64,000 bases of DNA, from positions 1 to 64,000 of the forward strand of contig NZ_AJVC01000001.1 of assembly GCF_000261365.1 (NCBI RefSeq). The letters run 5' to 3'. Both the position numbers and the translations under genes were made by a program. Each line of letters begins with the position of its first letter. The stretch's first letter is position 1. This DNA comes from Herbaspirillum sp. GW103 (GTDB lineage Bacteria > Pseudomonadota > Gammaproteobacteria > Burkholderiales > Burkholderiaceae_D). Under the pieces are notes generated by a model. That model worked only from the letters and a program-made list of their open reading frames with translations, was not told where the DNA came from and did not search any database. Below are positions 1 to 9,329 of the stretch, one piece after another.

Positions 1-97
1 CCAGGGCTGTTAATTTATGCACAGGTAAAAATCTAAGATTCCACCCGAATCCCCGCACACATACCGGGCACGGCAAGCACACCCAAACGACAGACAA

Positions 98-122
98 TAA
101 AAAAGCCGGCAGAGCCGGCTTC
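98..122 (-). terminator. Intrinsic terminator of the RND efflux operon
   Basis: Read on the minus strand, a perfect 8-bp GC-rich stem (103-110 pairing with 114-121, 3-nt loop) is followed by a run of T. It lies about 50 bp past the stop of the outer-membrane factor gene, the last gene of the efflux operon. Positions 1-97 show no gene. Confidence 0.85.
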
Positions 123-170
123 TTCATTTCCATCATGGCTGCATCATCATGATACGGACATGCCAACGAC

Positions 171-1628
171 TTACTGCTTCGTCGCCGCCGTTACCGTATT
201 CTCATGGATGCCCCCGCCCAGTGCCTTGTACAGATCAATCGCATTGTTCAAGCGCAACTGCCGCGCCTGAATCAAGGCCTGCTGCGCCGAGAACAGATCA
301 CGCTGCGCATCCAGCTGATCCAGCGAAGACGCAATGCCGTTCTTGAAGCGCAGGTCGGTCAGTTTCAAGCGTTCCTGCTGGGCCGCCAGGAAAGCCTCCT
401 GTGCCTTGACCTGATCCTCCAGCGAACCACGCGCCACCAGCGCATCAGCCACTTCGCGGAAGGCAGTCTGGATGGTTTTCTCGTAAGTCACAACGGCCTT
501 GTTCTTGCGTACTTCGGCCAGATCCAGGTTGGCGCTGTTGCGTCCGAAGTCGAAAATTGGCAGAGACAGCGAGGGACCAAAGCTCCACGCGCCCGAACCT
601 GACTCGAACAAGCCTCCCAGCGTGCTGCTGGCACTGCCGAAGCTGCCAGTGAGCGAAATGCGCGGGAAGAAGGCCGCGCGTGCCGCGCCGATGTTGGCGT
701 TGGCTGCCAGCAGACTCTGCTCGGCCGAACGGATGTCCGGACGATTGATCAGCAGGTCCGACGGCAGACCCGCCGGAATATCGGTGACGATCTTCTCATC
801 CGACAGCAACTGCGCAGGCGGCAGATCCCCTACCTTCTTGCCCACCAGCAGTGTCAGCGCATTCTCGGCCTGCGCACGCTGGCGCTCCAGCTGAGCCTTG
901 GCCACCCGGGCCGACTCGACCAGCGTCTGCGTCAGACGGAAGTCCAGCGCAGAACTGGCGCCCACGTCGAAGCGCCGCTTTGCCAGGTCGAGATCGGTCT
1001 CGCGCGACTTCAGGGTGTCATTGGCCAGCTGCAGCTGTTCTGCATAGGAGCGCTCGGACAGATACGCCTGTGCCACCTGTGCCACCAAACTGATCTGTGC
1101 CGACTTCTGGGCCTCCTCCGTGGAGAGATAAGTCGCCAGCGCCGCATCCTTCAGGTTGCGTACGCGGCCGAAGAAGTCCAGCTCGTAGGCTGGCACCGCC
1201 AGGCCGACCTGATAGCTGTTGCTGATGAACGGCTGCCCCGTCAGCGACTGACTGGCCGCAGTACGCGCGCGCGCAGCGCTGCCAGTGACGTTCAGGTTGG
1301 GCAGCAGATCAGCGCGGGCGATCTGATACTGCGCACGGGCTTCCTCGATGTTGAGCACGGCCGTGCGCAGGTCACGGTTGTTCTCCAGCGCAGCGGCGAT
1401 CAGTTGCTGCAGACGCTGGTCCGGGAAGAACTGGCGCCAGCCCAGATTGACAGCCTGCAGCTCGGCACGGCCTGCTGCATCGGCCGGATAGGCCGCTTCC
1501 ACCGGCGCTTGCGGACGGTCATAAGTGGGGGCCAGCGAGCAGCCCCCCAGTACGCCGGCCACCATCAGCGCTGCGCATAATTGCAGCAGGCGAGGCGAGC
1601 GCGGCAACGACAGATTGGTCATTGTCAT
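171..1628 (-). CDS. RND efflux outer-membrane factor, OprM/NodT type
   Basis: 485 aa, the usual length for OprM-type outer-membrane channels. The N-terminus is a lipoprotein signal ending in a lipobox (LGGC, about residues 26-29), so the mature protein should be lipid-anchored with a periplasmic alpha-barrel. Two outer-membrane efflux repeats with long Ala/Gln-rich helices follow. The start overlaps the pump gene stop (ATGA at 1625-1628), which suggests translational coupling; a second ATG six bases downstream has better spacing from the GGAG box. It forms the exit duct for the adaptor and pump encoded just upstream. The family is certain; the substrate range is not visible. Confidence 0.95.
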   Translation of the reverse strand: MTMTNLSLPRSPRLLQLCAALMVAGVLGGCSLAPTYDRPQAPVEAAYPADAAGRAELQAVNLGWRQFFPDQRLQQLIAAALENNRDLRTAVLNIEEARAQYQIARADLLPNLNVTGSAARARTAASQSLTGQPFISNSYQVGLAVPAYELDFFGRVRNLKDAALATYLSTEEAQKSAQISLVAQVAQAYLSERSYAEQLQLANDTLKSRETDLDLAKRRFDVGASSALDFRLTQTLVESARVAKAQLERQRAQAENALTLLVGKKVGDLPPAQLLSDEKIVTDIPAGLPSDLLINRPDIRSAEQSLLAANANIGAARAAFFPRISLTGSFGSASSTLGGLFESGSGAWSFGPSLSLPIFDFGRNSANLDLAEVRKNKAVVTYEKTIQTAFREVADALVARGSLEDQVKAQEAFLAAQQERLKLTDLRFKNGIASSLDQLDAQRDLFSAQQALIQARQLRLNNAIDLYKALGGGIHENTVTAATKQ

Positions 1629-4600
1629 TCTCCACTATCAATCTTGGGCGAGTGGTCGGCGTCAAACTTGCGCTGACGCTCGCTGCCCTTGAAAATCTTG
1701 CGCACGACCACGAAGAAGATCGGCACCAGGAACACTGCCAGCACGGTGGCGGTAATCATGCCGCCCATCACGCCGGTACCAATGGCGCGCTGGCTGGCAG
1801 AACCGGCACCGGAGGCGATGGCCAGCGGCAACACGCCAAGAATGAAGGCCAGCGAGGTCATGATGATGGGACGGAAGCGCAGGTGTACCGCTTCCAGCGT
1901 CGCTTCGATCAGGCCCTTGCCTTGCGCTTGCAGATCCTTGGCGAACTCGATGATCAGAATCGCGTTCTTGGCCGACAGACCCACCACTGCAATCATCCCC
2001 ACCTTGAAGTAAACGTCGTTGGGCATGGCGCGCAGCGTCACCCCAAGCAGCGCACCCAGGATACCCAGCGGCACCACCAGCATCACCGCCAGCGGAATCG
2101 AGGTGCTTTCATACAAGGCGGCCAGCACCAGGAACACCGCGATCAGCGACAGCGCATACAGGGCAGGGGCCTGGTTGCCGGAGGTCTTTTCTTCCAGCGA
2201 CTGGCCGGTCCATTCGAAACCGAAGCCCGGCGGCAGCTTGGTCACGAAGGATTCCATCTCGGCCATGGCTTCACCGGTACTGCGGCCAGGGGCTGCACCG
2301 CCGGCGATCTTCATGGCCGGATAGCCGTTGTAGCGGATCAGCTGCACCGGACCATTGATCCACTTCGCGGTCACGAAGGCCGAGAAGGGCACCATGCCGC
2401 CATTGGCGTTGCGGGCGTACAAGTTGGTCAGATCTTCAGGTTGCAGGCGGCGATTGGCATCGGCCTGCACGATCACGCGCTGCTGACGGCCCTGGTTGGG
2501 GAAATCGTTCACATAGGCCGAACCCAGCGCCGTGGAGAGCACACTGTTGATCGTCGAGAACGGTACGCCCAGCGCATTGGCCTTGTCGCGGTCGATGTCC
2601 AGTTGCAGCTGCGGCGCATCTTCCAGACCTTCCGGACGCACCCCGGCCAGCACCTTGCTCTGGGCCGCCATGCCCAGGATCTGGTTGCGGGCCTGCACCA
2701 GTGCAGCGTGACCCAGACCGGCGCGGTCCTGCAGACGGAAGGTGAAGCCGGTCGCATTGCCCAGTTCCGGAATCGGCGGCGGGTTCAGCGGGAAGACGAT
2801 CGCATCCTTGATCCGCGAGAAGGTGCCGAATGCCTTGTGAGCAATCGCATCAGCTGATTGCGACTTGTCGCGCTCGGACCAGTCCTTCAGCGGAGTAAAC
2901 ACCAGTGCCGCGTTCTGGCCATTACCGGAGAACGAGTAACCCAGCACCGCAATGGCATGCTCCACCGCCGGATCCTTGAGATAGTACTGCTCGATCTGCT
3001 TAACCACCTCGGTAGTACGCGCGGTACTCGCGCCCGGCGGCAGCTGCACGTTGGTGATGATGTAGCCCTGGTCTTCGTTGGGCAGGAAGGATGCCGGCAG
3101 GCGCACATACAGCAGGCCCACGCACGCCACGATGACCACGTAGACGATCATGTAGCGACCGGCCTTGCCCAGCATGCGAGCGATCAAGCCCTGGTAGCCA
3201 TTGGCGGTAGTGTTGAACTTGCGGTTGAACCAGCCGAAGAAGCCCTTCTTCTCGTGGTGGTGACCCTTCTCCACCGGCTTGAGGATGGTCGCGCACAGCG
3301 CCGGCGTGAGAGTGAAAGCCATCAGCACCGAGAACACCATCGAGGCCACCATCGACAGCGAGAACTGGCGATAGATCGCCCCCACCGCGCCACCGAAGAA
3401 GGCCATCGGGATGAACACTGCGATGAGCACCAGGGTGATACCGATCAGCGCGCCGCTGATCTGACCCATGGCCTTGCGGGTGGCGTCGGCAGGCGAGAGA
3501 CCTTCCTCGCTCATGATGCGTTCGACGTTCTCCACCACCACGATGGCGTCATCGACCAGGATACCGATGGCCAGCACCATGCCGAACATGGTCAGCACGT
3601 TGATCGAGAAGCCGAACAGCAGCAGCGTGGCAAAGGTCCCCAACAGCGCCACCGGCACCACGATGGTCGGGATGATGGTGTAGCGGATGTTCTGCAGGAA
3701 CAGGAACATCACCAGGAACACCAGCACGATGGCTTCGATCAGGGTCTTGACCACTTCCTCGATCGAGATCTTGACGAACTTGGAAGTGTCGTACGGGATG
3801 GTGTATTTCACGCCCGCCGGGAAGTACTTGGACAGCTCTTCCATCTTCTTGTGCACGGCCGTGGCAGTACCTAGCGCATTGGCAGTGGGCGAGAGCTGCA
3901 CGCCGATGAAGGACGAGGGCTTGCCATCCAGGCGACCGGACGTGTCATAACTCTGGCCACCGACTTCGATGCGGGCCACATCGCGCAGGCGTACGCTGGA
4001 GCCATCGGCATTGGCGCGCAGCACGATGTTGCCGAACTGCTCGGGCGAGGTCAGCTGACCGTTCACCACCACGGTGGCGGCGATCTGCTGGGTGCCCGGG
4101 CTGGGCAAGGCACCCAGGGTACCGCCGGCCACCAGTGCGTTCTGTGCCTGGATGGCCGCCGTCACGTCGGCCGGAGTCAGGCTCAGGCCGATCAGCTTGT
4201 TCGGGTCGATCCAGATGCGCATGGCGCGTTCGGTACCGAACAGCTGCGCCTGACCGACACCGGGCACGCGCTTGATTTCGTTCAGGACATTGCGCGACAG
4301 ATAGTCACCCAGCGCCACCGGATCAAGCTTGCCATCGGTGGAAGACAAACCGATGAAGAGCAGGAAGTTGGAACGCGACTTGGTCACCTGCACGCCCTGC
4401 TGCGTCACGGCCGCCGGCAGGCGGGCCTCGACGCGCTTCAAGCGGTTCTGCACATCCACCGCCGCCAGGTCCGGATTGGTTTCCGGCGAGAAGGTGATGG
4501 TGATCTGCACCTGGCCGTTGGCCTGGCTTTGCGACTCGATGTATTGCAGGCCATCGGCGCCGTTCATTTCCTGTTCGATCAGGCTGGTCACCGAATCGTC

Positions 4601-4771
4601 CAGGGTCTGTGCGGTTGCACCCGGATAGGTGGCCGTGACCACAATGGTCGGCGGCGCAATGTTGGGGTACTGGGACACCGGCAAGCCGGTGATGGCCAGC
4701 GCACCGGCCAGCATGATGAAGATCGCTAGCACCCACGCAAATACGGGGCGATCAATAAAGAACTTTCCCAT
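1625..4771 (-). CDS. RND multidrug efflux pump, AcrB/MexB (HAE1) family
   Basis: 1048 aa, the expected length of an AcrB-type inner-membrane proton/drug antiporter. It has the N-terminal FFIDRPVFAWV segment, 12 predicted membrane helices and two large periplasmic loops. The Asp-Asp pair of the proton relay is in the fourth helix (GILVDDAIVVVEN, near residue 405), and the essential Lys is in GLSAKNAILI near residue 940. An AAGAGG ribosome-binding site precedes the ATG. It is the middle gene of an adaptor-pump-channel operon, 11 bp after the adaptor gene and overlapping the channel gene by 4 bp. Likely substrates are amphipathic toxic compounds, inferred from the family. Confidence 0.97.
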   Translation of the reverse strand: MGKFFIDRPVFAWVLAIFIMLAGALAITGLPVSQYPNIAPPTIVVTATYPGATAQTLDDSVTSLIEQEMNGADGLQYIESQSQANGQVQITITFSPETNPDLAAVDVQNRLKRVEARLPAAVTQQGVQVTKSRSNFLLFIGLSSTDGKLDPVALGDYLSRNVLNEIKRVPGVGQAQLFGTERAMRIWIDPNKLIGLSLTPADVTAAIQAQNALVAGGTLGALPSPGTQQIAATVVVNGQLTSPEQFGNIVLRANADGSSVRLRDVARIEVGGQSYDTSGRLDGKPSSFIGVQLSPTANALGTATAVHKKMEELSKYFPAGVKYTIPYDTSKFVKISIEEVVKTLIEAIVLVFLVMFLFLQNIRYTIIPTIVVPVALLGTFATLLLFGFSINVLTMFGMVLAIGILVDDAIVVVENVERIMSEEGLSPADATRKAMGQISGALIGITLVLIAVFIPMAFFGGAVGAIYRQFSLSMVASMVFSVLMAFTLTPALCATILKPVEKGHHHEKKGFFGWFNRKFNTTANGYQGLIARMLGKAGRYMIVYVVIVACVGLLYVRLPASFLPNEDQGYIITNVQLPPGASTARTTEVVKQIEQYYLKDPAVEHAIAVLGYSFSGNGQNAALVFTPLKDWSERDKSQSADAIAHKAFGTFSRIKDAIVFPLNPPPIPELGNATGFTFRLQDRAGLGHAALVQARNQILGMAAQSKVLAGVRPEGLEDAPQLQLDIDRDKANALGVPFSTINSVLSTALGSAYVNDFPNQGRQQRVIVQADANRRLQPEDLTNLYARNANGGMVPFSAFVTAKWINGPVQLIRYNGYPAMKIAGGAAPGRSTGEAMAEMESFVTKLPPGFGFEWTGQSLEEKTSGNQAPALYALSLIAVFLVLAALYESTSIPLAVMLVVPLGILGALLGVTLRAMPNDVYFKVGMIAVVGLSAKNAILIIEFAKDLQAQGKGLIEATLEAVHLRFRPIIMTSLAFILGVLPLAIASGAGSASQRAIGTGVMGGMITATVLAVFLVPIFFVVVRKIFKGSERQRKFDADHSPKIDSGE

Positions 4772-4782
4772 CTGGCAGCCTC

Positions 4783-5991
4783 TTAGTTAGCTTTCGGTTG
4801 GGCACTCGCGTCCTGCTTGGCCGGCTGGCCGGCAGCAGCGGCGGGAGCGCCCGCGGGACTCCATTGGACCGGCTTGACGGTGGCGCCCGGGCGGACCTTT
4901 TGCAGACCCTCCACGATCACGCGATCACCTTCCTTCAAGCCATCGAGAATCTGCCAGTTGTTGCCGCGTGCGCCGCCGGTCTTGACCGGACGCGGTTCGA
5001 CCTTGTTCTCGGCATTGACCACCATCACGATCGAACCGCCGGCGTCGCGCATCACAGCCTGTTGCGGCACCAGCAGAGCCTGCTCATCGACAGCCTGCTC
5101 GATCTTGGTCCGCACATAGGTCCCCGGCAGCAGCAGGCGCTTGGGATTGGGGAATTCGGCGCGCAGCGAGACCGAACCGGTGCTTTCATCCACACTCACA
5201 TCGGAGAACAGCAGCTTGCCCGGCTGGTCGTAGGGCTGGCCGTTTTCCAGCACCAGGGTCACGCTGGCCTTGTTGTCGCCGACCTTCTTCAACTGGCCGG
5301 CCGCCATGGCCTGCTGCAGCCTCAACAGATCGGCGCTGGACTGGGTCACGTTGACATAGATCGGATCGAGCTGCTGCACCAGGGCCAGCTGGGTGGCATC
5401 CCCCTGGCCCACCAGGGCGCCCTCGGTCACCAGTGCGCGGCCGATACGGCCGGAGATGGGCGAGGTCACGGTGGCATAGCCCAGGTTCAGGCTGGCCGTC
5501 TGCACGGCCGCCTTGCCGGCGGCCACGTCGGCTTCGGCCTGCTTCTGGGCCGCCACGGCGTTGTCATATTCTTGCTTGGAGACGGCATTGACTTCCACCA
5601 GCGGCTTGTAGCGCTGCGCGGTCAGCGAAGTCTGGGTCAGGTTGGCCTGGGCGCGTGCCAGCGTGGCTTGTGCGCTTTCCAGGCTGGCCTTGTACTGGGC
5701 CGGATCGATCTTGAAGAGCACCTGGCCTGCCTTGACCTCGCTGCCTTCCTTGAAGACGCGCTTTTGCACGATGCCCGCCACCCGTGCGCGTACCTGCGCC
5801 ACGCGGAAGGCTTCCACCCGGCCCGGCAGTTCATTGGTGATGGCCACGCGCTGCGGGGTGATGGTCACCACCGAGACTTCGGCCGGCGGCATCGGGCCGC
5901 CTTGCGCGGCGGGTTTCTGTCCGCAGGCAACCAGCGCGGCGGCAACGGCGACGGTCATGGTGAGGCGCGTGAAACGACTGACTGAGCTCAT
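4783..5991 (-). CDS. RND efflux periplasmic adaptor, AcrA/MexA type
   Basis: 402-aa membrane-fusion protein. A signal peptide with lipobox (LVAC, residues 20-23) predicts a lipid-anchored periplasmic protein. In order there is a beta-barrel strand, a lipoyl half (ARVAGIVQKRVFKEGSEV), a helical hairpin of about 75 residues, the second lipoyl half (TVTSPISGRIG), the beta-barrel and the membrane-proximal domain. The C-terminal 25 residues are Ala/Pro/Gln-rich and probably disordered. It is the first gene of the operon, so the palindrome at 6217-6242 and the TATAAT box beside it should control the whole pump. The ribosome-binding site is weak. Confidence 0.96.
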   Translation of the reverse strand: MSSVSRFTRLTMTVAVAAALVACGQKPAAQGGPMPPAEVSVVTITPQRVAITNELPGRVEAFRVAQVRARVAGIVQKRVFKEGSEVKAGQVLFKIDPAQYKASLESAQATLARAQANLTQTSLTAQRYKPLVEVNAVSKQEYDNAVAAQKQAEADVAAGKAAVQTASLNLGYATVTSPISGRIGRALVTEGALVGQGDATQLALVQQLDPIYVNVTQSSADLLRLQQAMAAGQLKKVGDNKASVTLVLENGQPYDQPGKLLFSDVSVDESTGSVSLRAEFPNPKRLLLPGTYVRTKIEQAVDEQALLVPQQAVMRDAGGSIVMVVNAENKVEPRPVKTGGARGNNWQILDGLKEGDRVIVEGLQKVRPGATVKPVQWSPAGAPAAAAGQPAKQDASAQPKAN

Positions 5992-6585
5992 AGATATCTC
6001 GCACGAAAGTAAAGTTGAAGCCGCCAGGGCGGCGATGAAACGAATGCCGTAGAACCGGTCACGACGATGATGCTGACCCTGTCATCCACAGTCGGAGGGG
6101 ATGGATGTTCCAGGGCGCAGGTTGTTGCAATGCAAAAGATCCCCACCGGCCTCGCGGCCAGGGTGATGAATTTTTTTGCACTTGATGAACGGCAGGGACT
6201 TGAAGCGGATGCTATTATACATACATCCATGAATGTATGTATTTCTTCTCAACATCACATTAATTTAACAAAATTGTTCGAGACGGCGTAGCAAAATATG
6301 AGCGATACCTTGCATTTCCGTGCGAAAGGGACTCAGATGCCGTCTTCGCTGCCGAGAACCTGAGCTCTTCCCTCTGCACTGCGGGTGTTGCCGCGCTGCC
6401 AGGAAGACGAAACAGAGGCCCTGATATTGTGCATGAATCTCACTTATTCCTTCATGACCATTGCTGCGCACATGAAGCCTTTGACGAATATGCGCCCGCG
6501 CCGGATGATGTGCATTTGCAACATGCGCATGGGATGGCGGGCCTGATGGGCGGCGTCATCGTTCTTTCTGCCGGAGCTTGCTGAC
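5992..6585. other. Divergent intergenic region between efflux operon and its TetR repressor
   Basis: 594 bp without a convincing gene. It holds the operator palindrome at 6217-6242 and overlapping -10 elements for both directions. That leaves a leader of about 215 nt for the pump operon and about 360 nt for the repressor. ORFs here (for example 6067-6291 plus, 6265-6471 minus) have no ribosome-binding site and unlikely composition. A short inverted repeat (CATGAA/TTCATG) sits near 6433-6458. Confidence 0.6.
6213..6242. promoter_or_regulatory. AcrR-type operator with divergent -10 boxes
   Basis: Perfect inverted repeat: ATACATACAT (6217-6226), spacer CCATGA, ATGTATGTAT (6233-6242). The arms match the published E. 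coli AcrR operator between acrAB and acrR, as I recall it; only part of the spacer differs. The left edge overlaps a minus-strand TATAAT (6214-6219, toward the adaptor gene) and a plus-strand extended -10 (TGC TATTAT, 6213-6218, toward the TetR gene). A repressor bound here would block both promoters. Minus-strand -35 similarity is poor because that position falls inside the palindrome. Confidence 0.88.
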
Positions 6586-7230
6586 ATGGCCCGATCGACC
6601 AAGGAAGAAGCGCTGGAAACCCGTTCCCGCATCCTTGATGCGGCCGAGCAGGTGTTTCATGAGCGCGGCGTCTCCCAGACCTCGCTGGCCGACGTGGCCA
6701 AGGCGGCCGAGGTCACGCGCGGGGCCATCTACTGGCATTTCAAGAACAAGAGCGATCTGTTCGACGCCATGTGCGAGCGCGTGCGCCTGCCCATGGAAGC
6801 GGTACTGGAGGAGAACGCCAGCCCGCAGGTCGCAGATCCGCTGGGCCAGTTCCTGCGCAGCGGTGTCTATGTGCTGACCATGGCTGCGACGGACGAGCGC
6901 TGCCGGCGCGTGTTCGACATCATCTTCAACAAGTGCGAATTCGCCGACGCCCACGACCCCATCCTCATCCGCCAGCGCGAATGCCATGTGGATGGGCTGT
7001 TGCGACTGGAGCAGATCCTGCTCAACGCGGTTGCGCGCGGTCAGCTTCCGGTCACGCTGGATATCCGCCTGGCCTGCCTGGCGGCGCATGCCACCTTCAG
7101 TGGCTTGCTCACCGACTGGTTCTTTTCGCCGGACAGCTTCGACCTGGTCAAGGACGGCGAACGCATCCTGGCGGCCTCGCTCCATACCCTCAAGACTGCA
7201 CCGTCCTTGCAGAAGCTGCAGCCGGACTGA
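6586..7230 (+). CDS. TetR-family repressor of the RND pump, AcrR/TtgR-like
   Basis: 214 aa, the length of AcrR. The N-terminal TetR helix-turn-helix is complete (ETRSRILDAAEQVFHERG, then SLADVAKAAEVTRGAIYWHF, residues 12-50), followed by a helical ligand-binding domain. It is divergent from the efflux operon and separated from it by the AcrR-type palindrome, the standard arrangement for local, drug-responsive autoregulated repression. GGAG about 10 nt before the ATG supports the start. The ligand is unknown. Confidence 0.93.
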   Translation: MARSTKEEALETRSRILDAAEQVFHERGVSQTSLADVAKAAEVTRGAIYWHFKNKSDLFDAMCERVRLPMEAVLEENASPQVADPLGQFLRSGVYVLTMAATDERCRRVFDIIFNKCEFADAHDPILIRQRECHVDGLLRLEQILLNAVARGQLPVTLDIRLACLAAHATFSGLLTDWFFSPDSFDLVKDGERILAASLHTLKTAPSLQKLQPD

Positions 7231-7387
7231 ATCCCTCAAGACCCGGGCGGTTCTCAGGCGATATGAAGTAAAAAGCAAAAAAACAGGGAAAATCAGGCAG
7301 GCCGGAGAACCCGGCCCCCGTCTGGTCGGCCTGCGCCATGTGCATGACGCCCGCCGGCCAGAGTGCGATATGAAGCGATAGACCGGA

Positions 7388-7711
7388 TCAGTAGGTCGGC
7401 ATCGCGGGGTCGACCTCATTGGCCCAGGCATGTACGCCACCGCTCAGGTTGATCACCCTGGTAAAGCCCTGGCGCTCCAGGAAGGCCGCCACCTGCATGC
7501 TGCGTCCGCCGTGATGGCAGATGCAGACCACCGGCTGCTCTTCATCGAGCTCCGAGAAGCGGCCGGGAATGGTGTTCATCGGGACCAGCTGCGAGCCGGC
7601 GATGTGGCAGGTCTGGTGTTCCCAGGGCTCGCGCACATCCAGCAGCAGGGGCGTGGGGCGATCCGGATCGTTGATCCAGGTCGCCAGTTCCGGGGCAGAG
7701 ATATGCTCCAT
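7388..7711 (-). CDS. Single-domain rhodanese (GlpE/PspE type sulfurtransferase)
   Basis: 107 aa, one rhodanese domain covering the whole protein. The active-site loop is C65-HHGGR-S71 and the LLLDVREPWE motif lies at residues 22-31; both are intact, so persulfide transfer is likely. There is no signal peptide, so it is cytoplasmic. It lies 27 bp downstream of the methyltransferase gene on the same strand and is probably cotranscribed. The 157 bp before it (7231-7387) hold only a GC-rich inverted repeat (GCAGGCCG/CGGCCTGC) without a T run. The physiological acceptor cannot be told. Confidence 0.9.
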   Translation of the reverse strand: MEHISAPELATWINDPDRPTPLLLDVREPWEHQTCHIAGSQLVPMNTIPGRFSELDEEQPVVCICHHGGRSMQVAAFLERQGFTRVINLSGGVHAWANEVDPAMPTY

Positions 7712-7738
7712 GATGCTTTCCTGTCTCGGCCTGCCGGC

Positions 7739-8404
7739 TCAGAACGTGAAGTGGGACGGCGTAATCGCTGCATGCAGCGGCTTGGCCAGGGTTTCCACGA
7801 TATTGACGGTCTCGAAGGCGTGTTCCGAGGTGCGGGTAATCAGTTGCAGTTCCATCACCGGGGCCGAGCCGACGATGGCCAGCAGGCGGCCACCGATCTT
7901 GAGCTGCTTGCCGAAGGCTTCCGGCAGCACCGGCAGCGAGCCGGAGATGACGATGACGTCGTATTCAGCTGCCTTGCCGTCGGCACCGGTCCAGCCCTGC
8001 GCGCCATTGCCCAGTTGTACGTCCACATTGGCCACGCCGTAGTCGGCCAGGTTCTGCTCGGCCAGGGCCTTCAGTTCGGGGGAGATTTCCACGGTCGTCA
8101 CGTGACGGGCCTTGTGGGCCAGCAGGGCCGCCATGTAGCCCGAGCCTGCGCCGATTTCCAGCACGTATTCGTGCTTCTTCACATTGGCTTCCTGCAGGAT
8201 GCGCGCTTCGATCTTGGGAGCCAGCATGTTTTCACCACCCGGCAGCGGGATCTCGGTGTCGAAGAAAGCCAGGCTGCGATAGGCGGCCGGGACGAATTCT
8301 TCACGCTTGACGACCATCAGCAGGTCCAGCACATCCTGCGCCAGCACGTTCCAGGGGCGGATTTGCTGCTCGATCATGTTGAAGCGGGCTTGTTCGATAT
8401 TCAT
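7739..8404 (-). CDS. Protein-L-isoaspartate O-methyltransferase-like protein
   Basis: 221 aa from the ATG at 8404; a longer reading from TTG at 8425 adds seven residues but has no ribosome-binding site. Class I SAM-binding fold with motif I VLEIGAGSGYMAALLA (near residue 80) and an acidic motif II VTTVEIS. The N-terminal FNMIEQQIRPW and REEFVP segments match the PCMT family. Standard Pcm enzymes repair isoaspartyl damage; this branch, common in beta- and alphaproteobacteria, is often annotated Pcm without biochemical proof. Followed by rhodanese on the same strand. Confidence 0.85.
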   Translation of the reverse strand: MNIEQARFNMIEQQIRPWNVLAQDVLDLLMVVKREEFVPAAYRSLAFFDTEIPLPGGENMLAPKIEARILQEANVKKHEYVLEIGAGSGYMAALLAHKARHVTTVEISPELKALAEQNLADYGVANVDVQLGNGAQGWTGADGKAAEYDVIVISGSLPVLPEAFGKQLKIGGRLLAIVGSAPVMELQLITRTSEHAFETVNIVETLAKPLHAAITPSHFTF

Positions 8405-8554
8405 GGCGGTGGCTCGATTAATCAATTGCGACGGAAAGGCAGCATTTTAGCAAACACCGCCGCCCTAATCAGCCCATCTGTGTGGGGAATAAGCCCAGCG
8501 GCAGGCTTGTGTTGCGGGTTTTCCTCAATGCAATGCGAGCGTGTCAGGCTGGCA

Positions 8555-9184
8555 TCAGGTGTTCAGTCCATTCAGGCAGAGGTCGATCATGCTCTGCAGG
8601 TAGGCTTGCGGATCGATGGGATCAGCCGCGCAGGGTGCGAGTGAGCGTTCCCACAGCATCAGCATGATGAGGGGGGCGATGATGACCTTCTTCATCGCCT
8701 GGGCATCGATGTGGCGAAATTCCCCGCGCGCCATGCCGCGTTCGAGCACGCGTACCACCGTGGCGTCGCCGCGGGCGGTGATCTCGTCATGGTAGAAGCG
8801 CGCCAGCTCGGGGAAGTTGCCGGATTCGGCCACCATCAGCTTGGCAATACCCATCACGCCGGAGTGCGAGGCGGCCTGCCACCAGTGCATGATGAGCTCG
8901 CGCAGCAGTTCGCCGCTGCTGCCGGCATGGCCCTCGATGCGCGCCTCGGCCTGGTCCAGCAGGGGCAGCATGTTGGTACGCACCACCGACTTGAAGAGGC
9001 TTTCCTTGCCGTCGAAGTAGAGATAGAGCGTGCCCTTGGAGACGCCCGCGCGGGCCGCCACGTCTTCCAGGCGGGTGGCGGCATAGCCGCGTTCGACGAA
9101 CAACTCCAGAGCCGCCGCCAGCAACTCCTGGGGGCGGTCCTGCTTGCGTCGTTCCCAACGCGGTTCTTTGGCCGATGCTGACAT
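8555..9184 (-). CDS. TetR/AcrR-family transcriptional regulator
   Basis: 209 aa starting at MSASAKEP (ATG at 9184); the frame is open a further 96 bp but without a good start. The TetR helix-turn-helix occupies residues 17-65 ([28 protein letters not shown], then GTLYLYF). The C-terminal half resembles TetR_C domains with a conserved WWQAA segment. No efflux or metabolic gene is adjacent, so its target is not deducible. Neighbours are convergent or divergent single genes. Confidence 0.88.
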   Translation of the reverse strand: MSASAKEPRWERRKQDRPQELLAAALELFVERGYAATRLEDVAARAGVSKGTLYLYFDGKESLFKSVVRTNMLPLLDQAEARIEGHAGSSGELLRELIMHWWQAASHSGVMGIAKLMVAESGNFPELARFYHDEITARGDATVVRVLERGMARGEFRHIDAQAMKKVIIAPLIMLMLWERSLAPCAADPIDPQAYLQSMIDLCLNGLNT

Positions 9185-9329
9185 GAGAAACAAGATTACC
9201 GGGACGGGGCACTGTAAGTGGCAAATCGCGCCGGCGTCAAGCGAGCGGCGCAAGCCCTCCACGCATGCCGCAGAGAGCACGATGCACTACAATGCAGTCC
9301 CCGCGTACCACCGGCCACCAGGAAAGCCC

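Noticed and set aside
12..20. Single DnaA-like box TTATGCACA at the window start
   Set aside because: One isolated variant box; not enough to claim a function.
1622..3874. Long plus-strand ORFs (411 and 338 aa) opposite the RND pump
   Set aside because: Antisense shadows of a certain gene; His/Gln/Arg-rich composition with no domain.
6433..6458. Second operator (CATGAA/TTCATG) in the repressor leader
   Set aside because: Only a 6-bp imperfectly placed repeat; could be chance.
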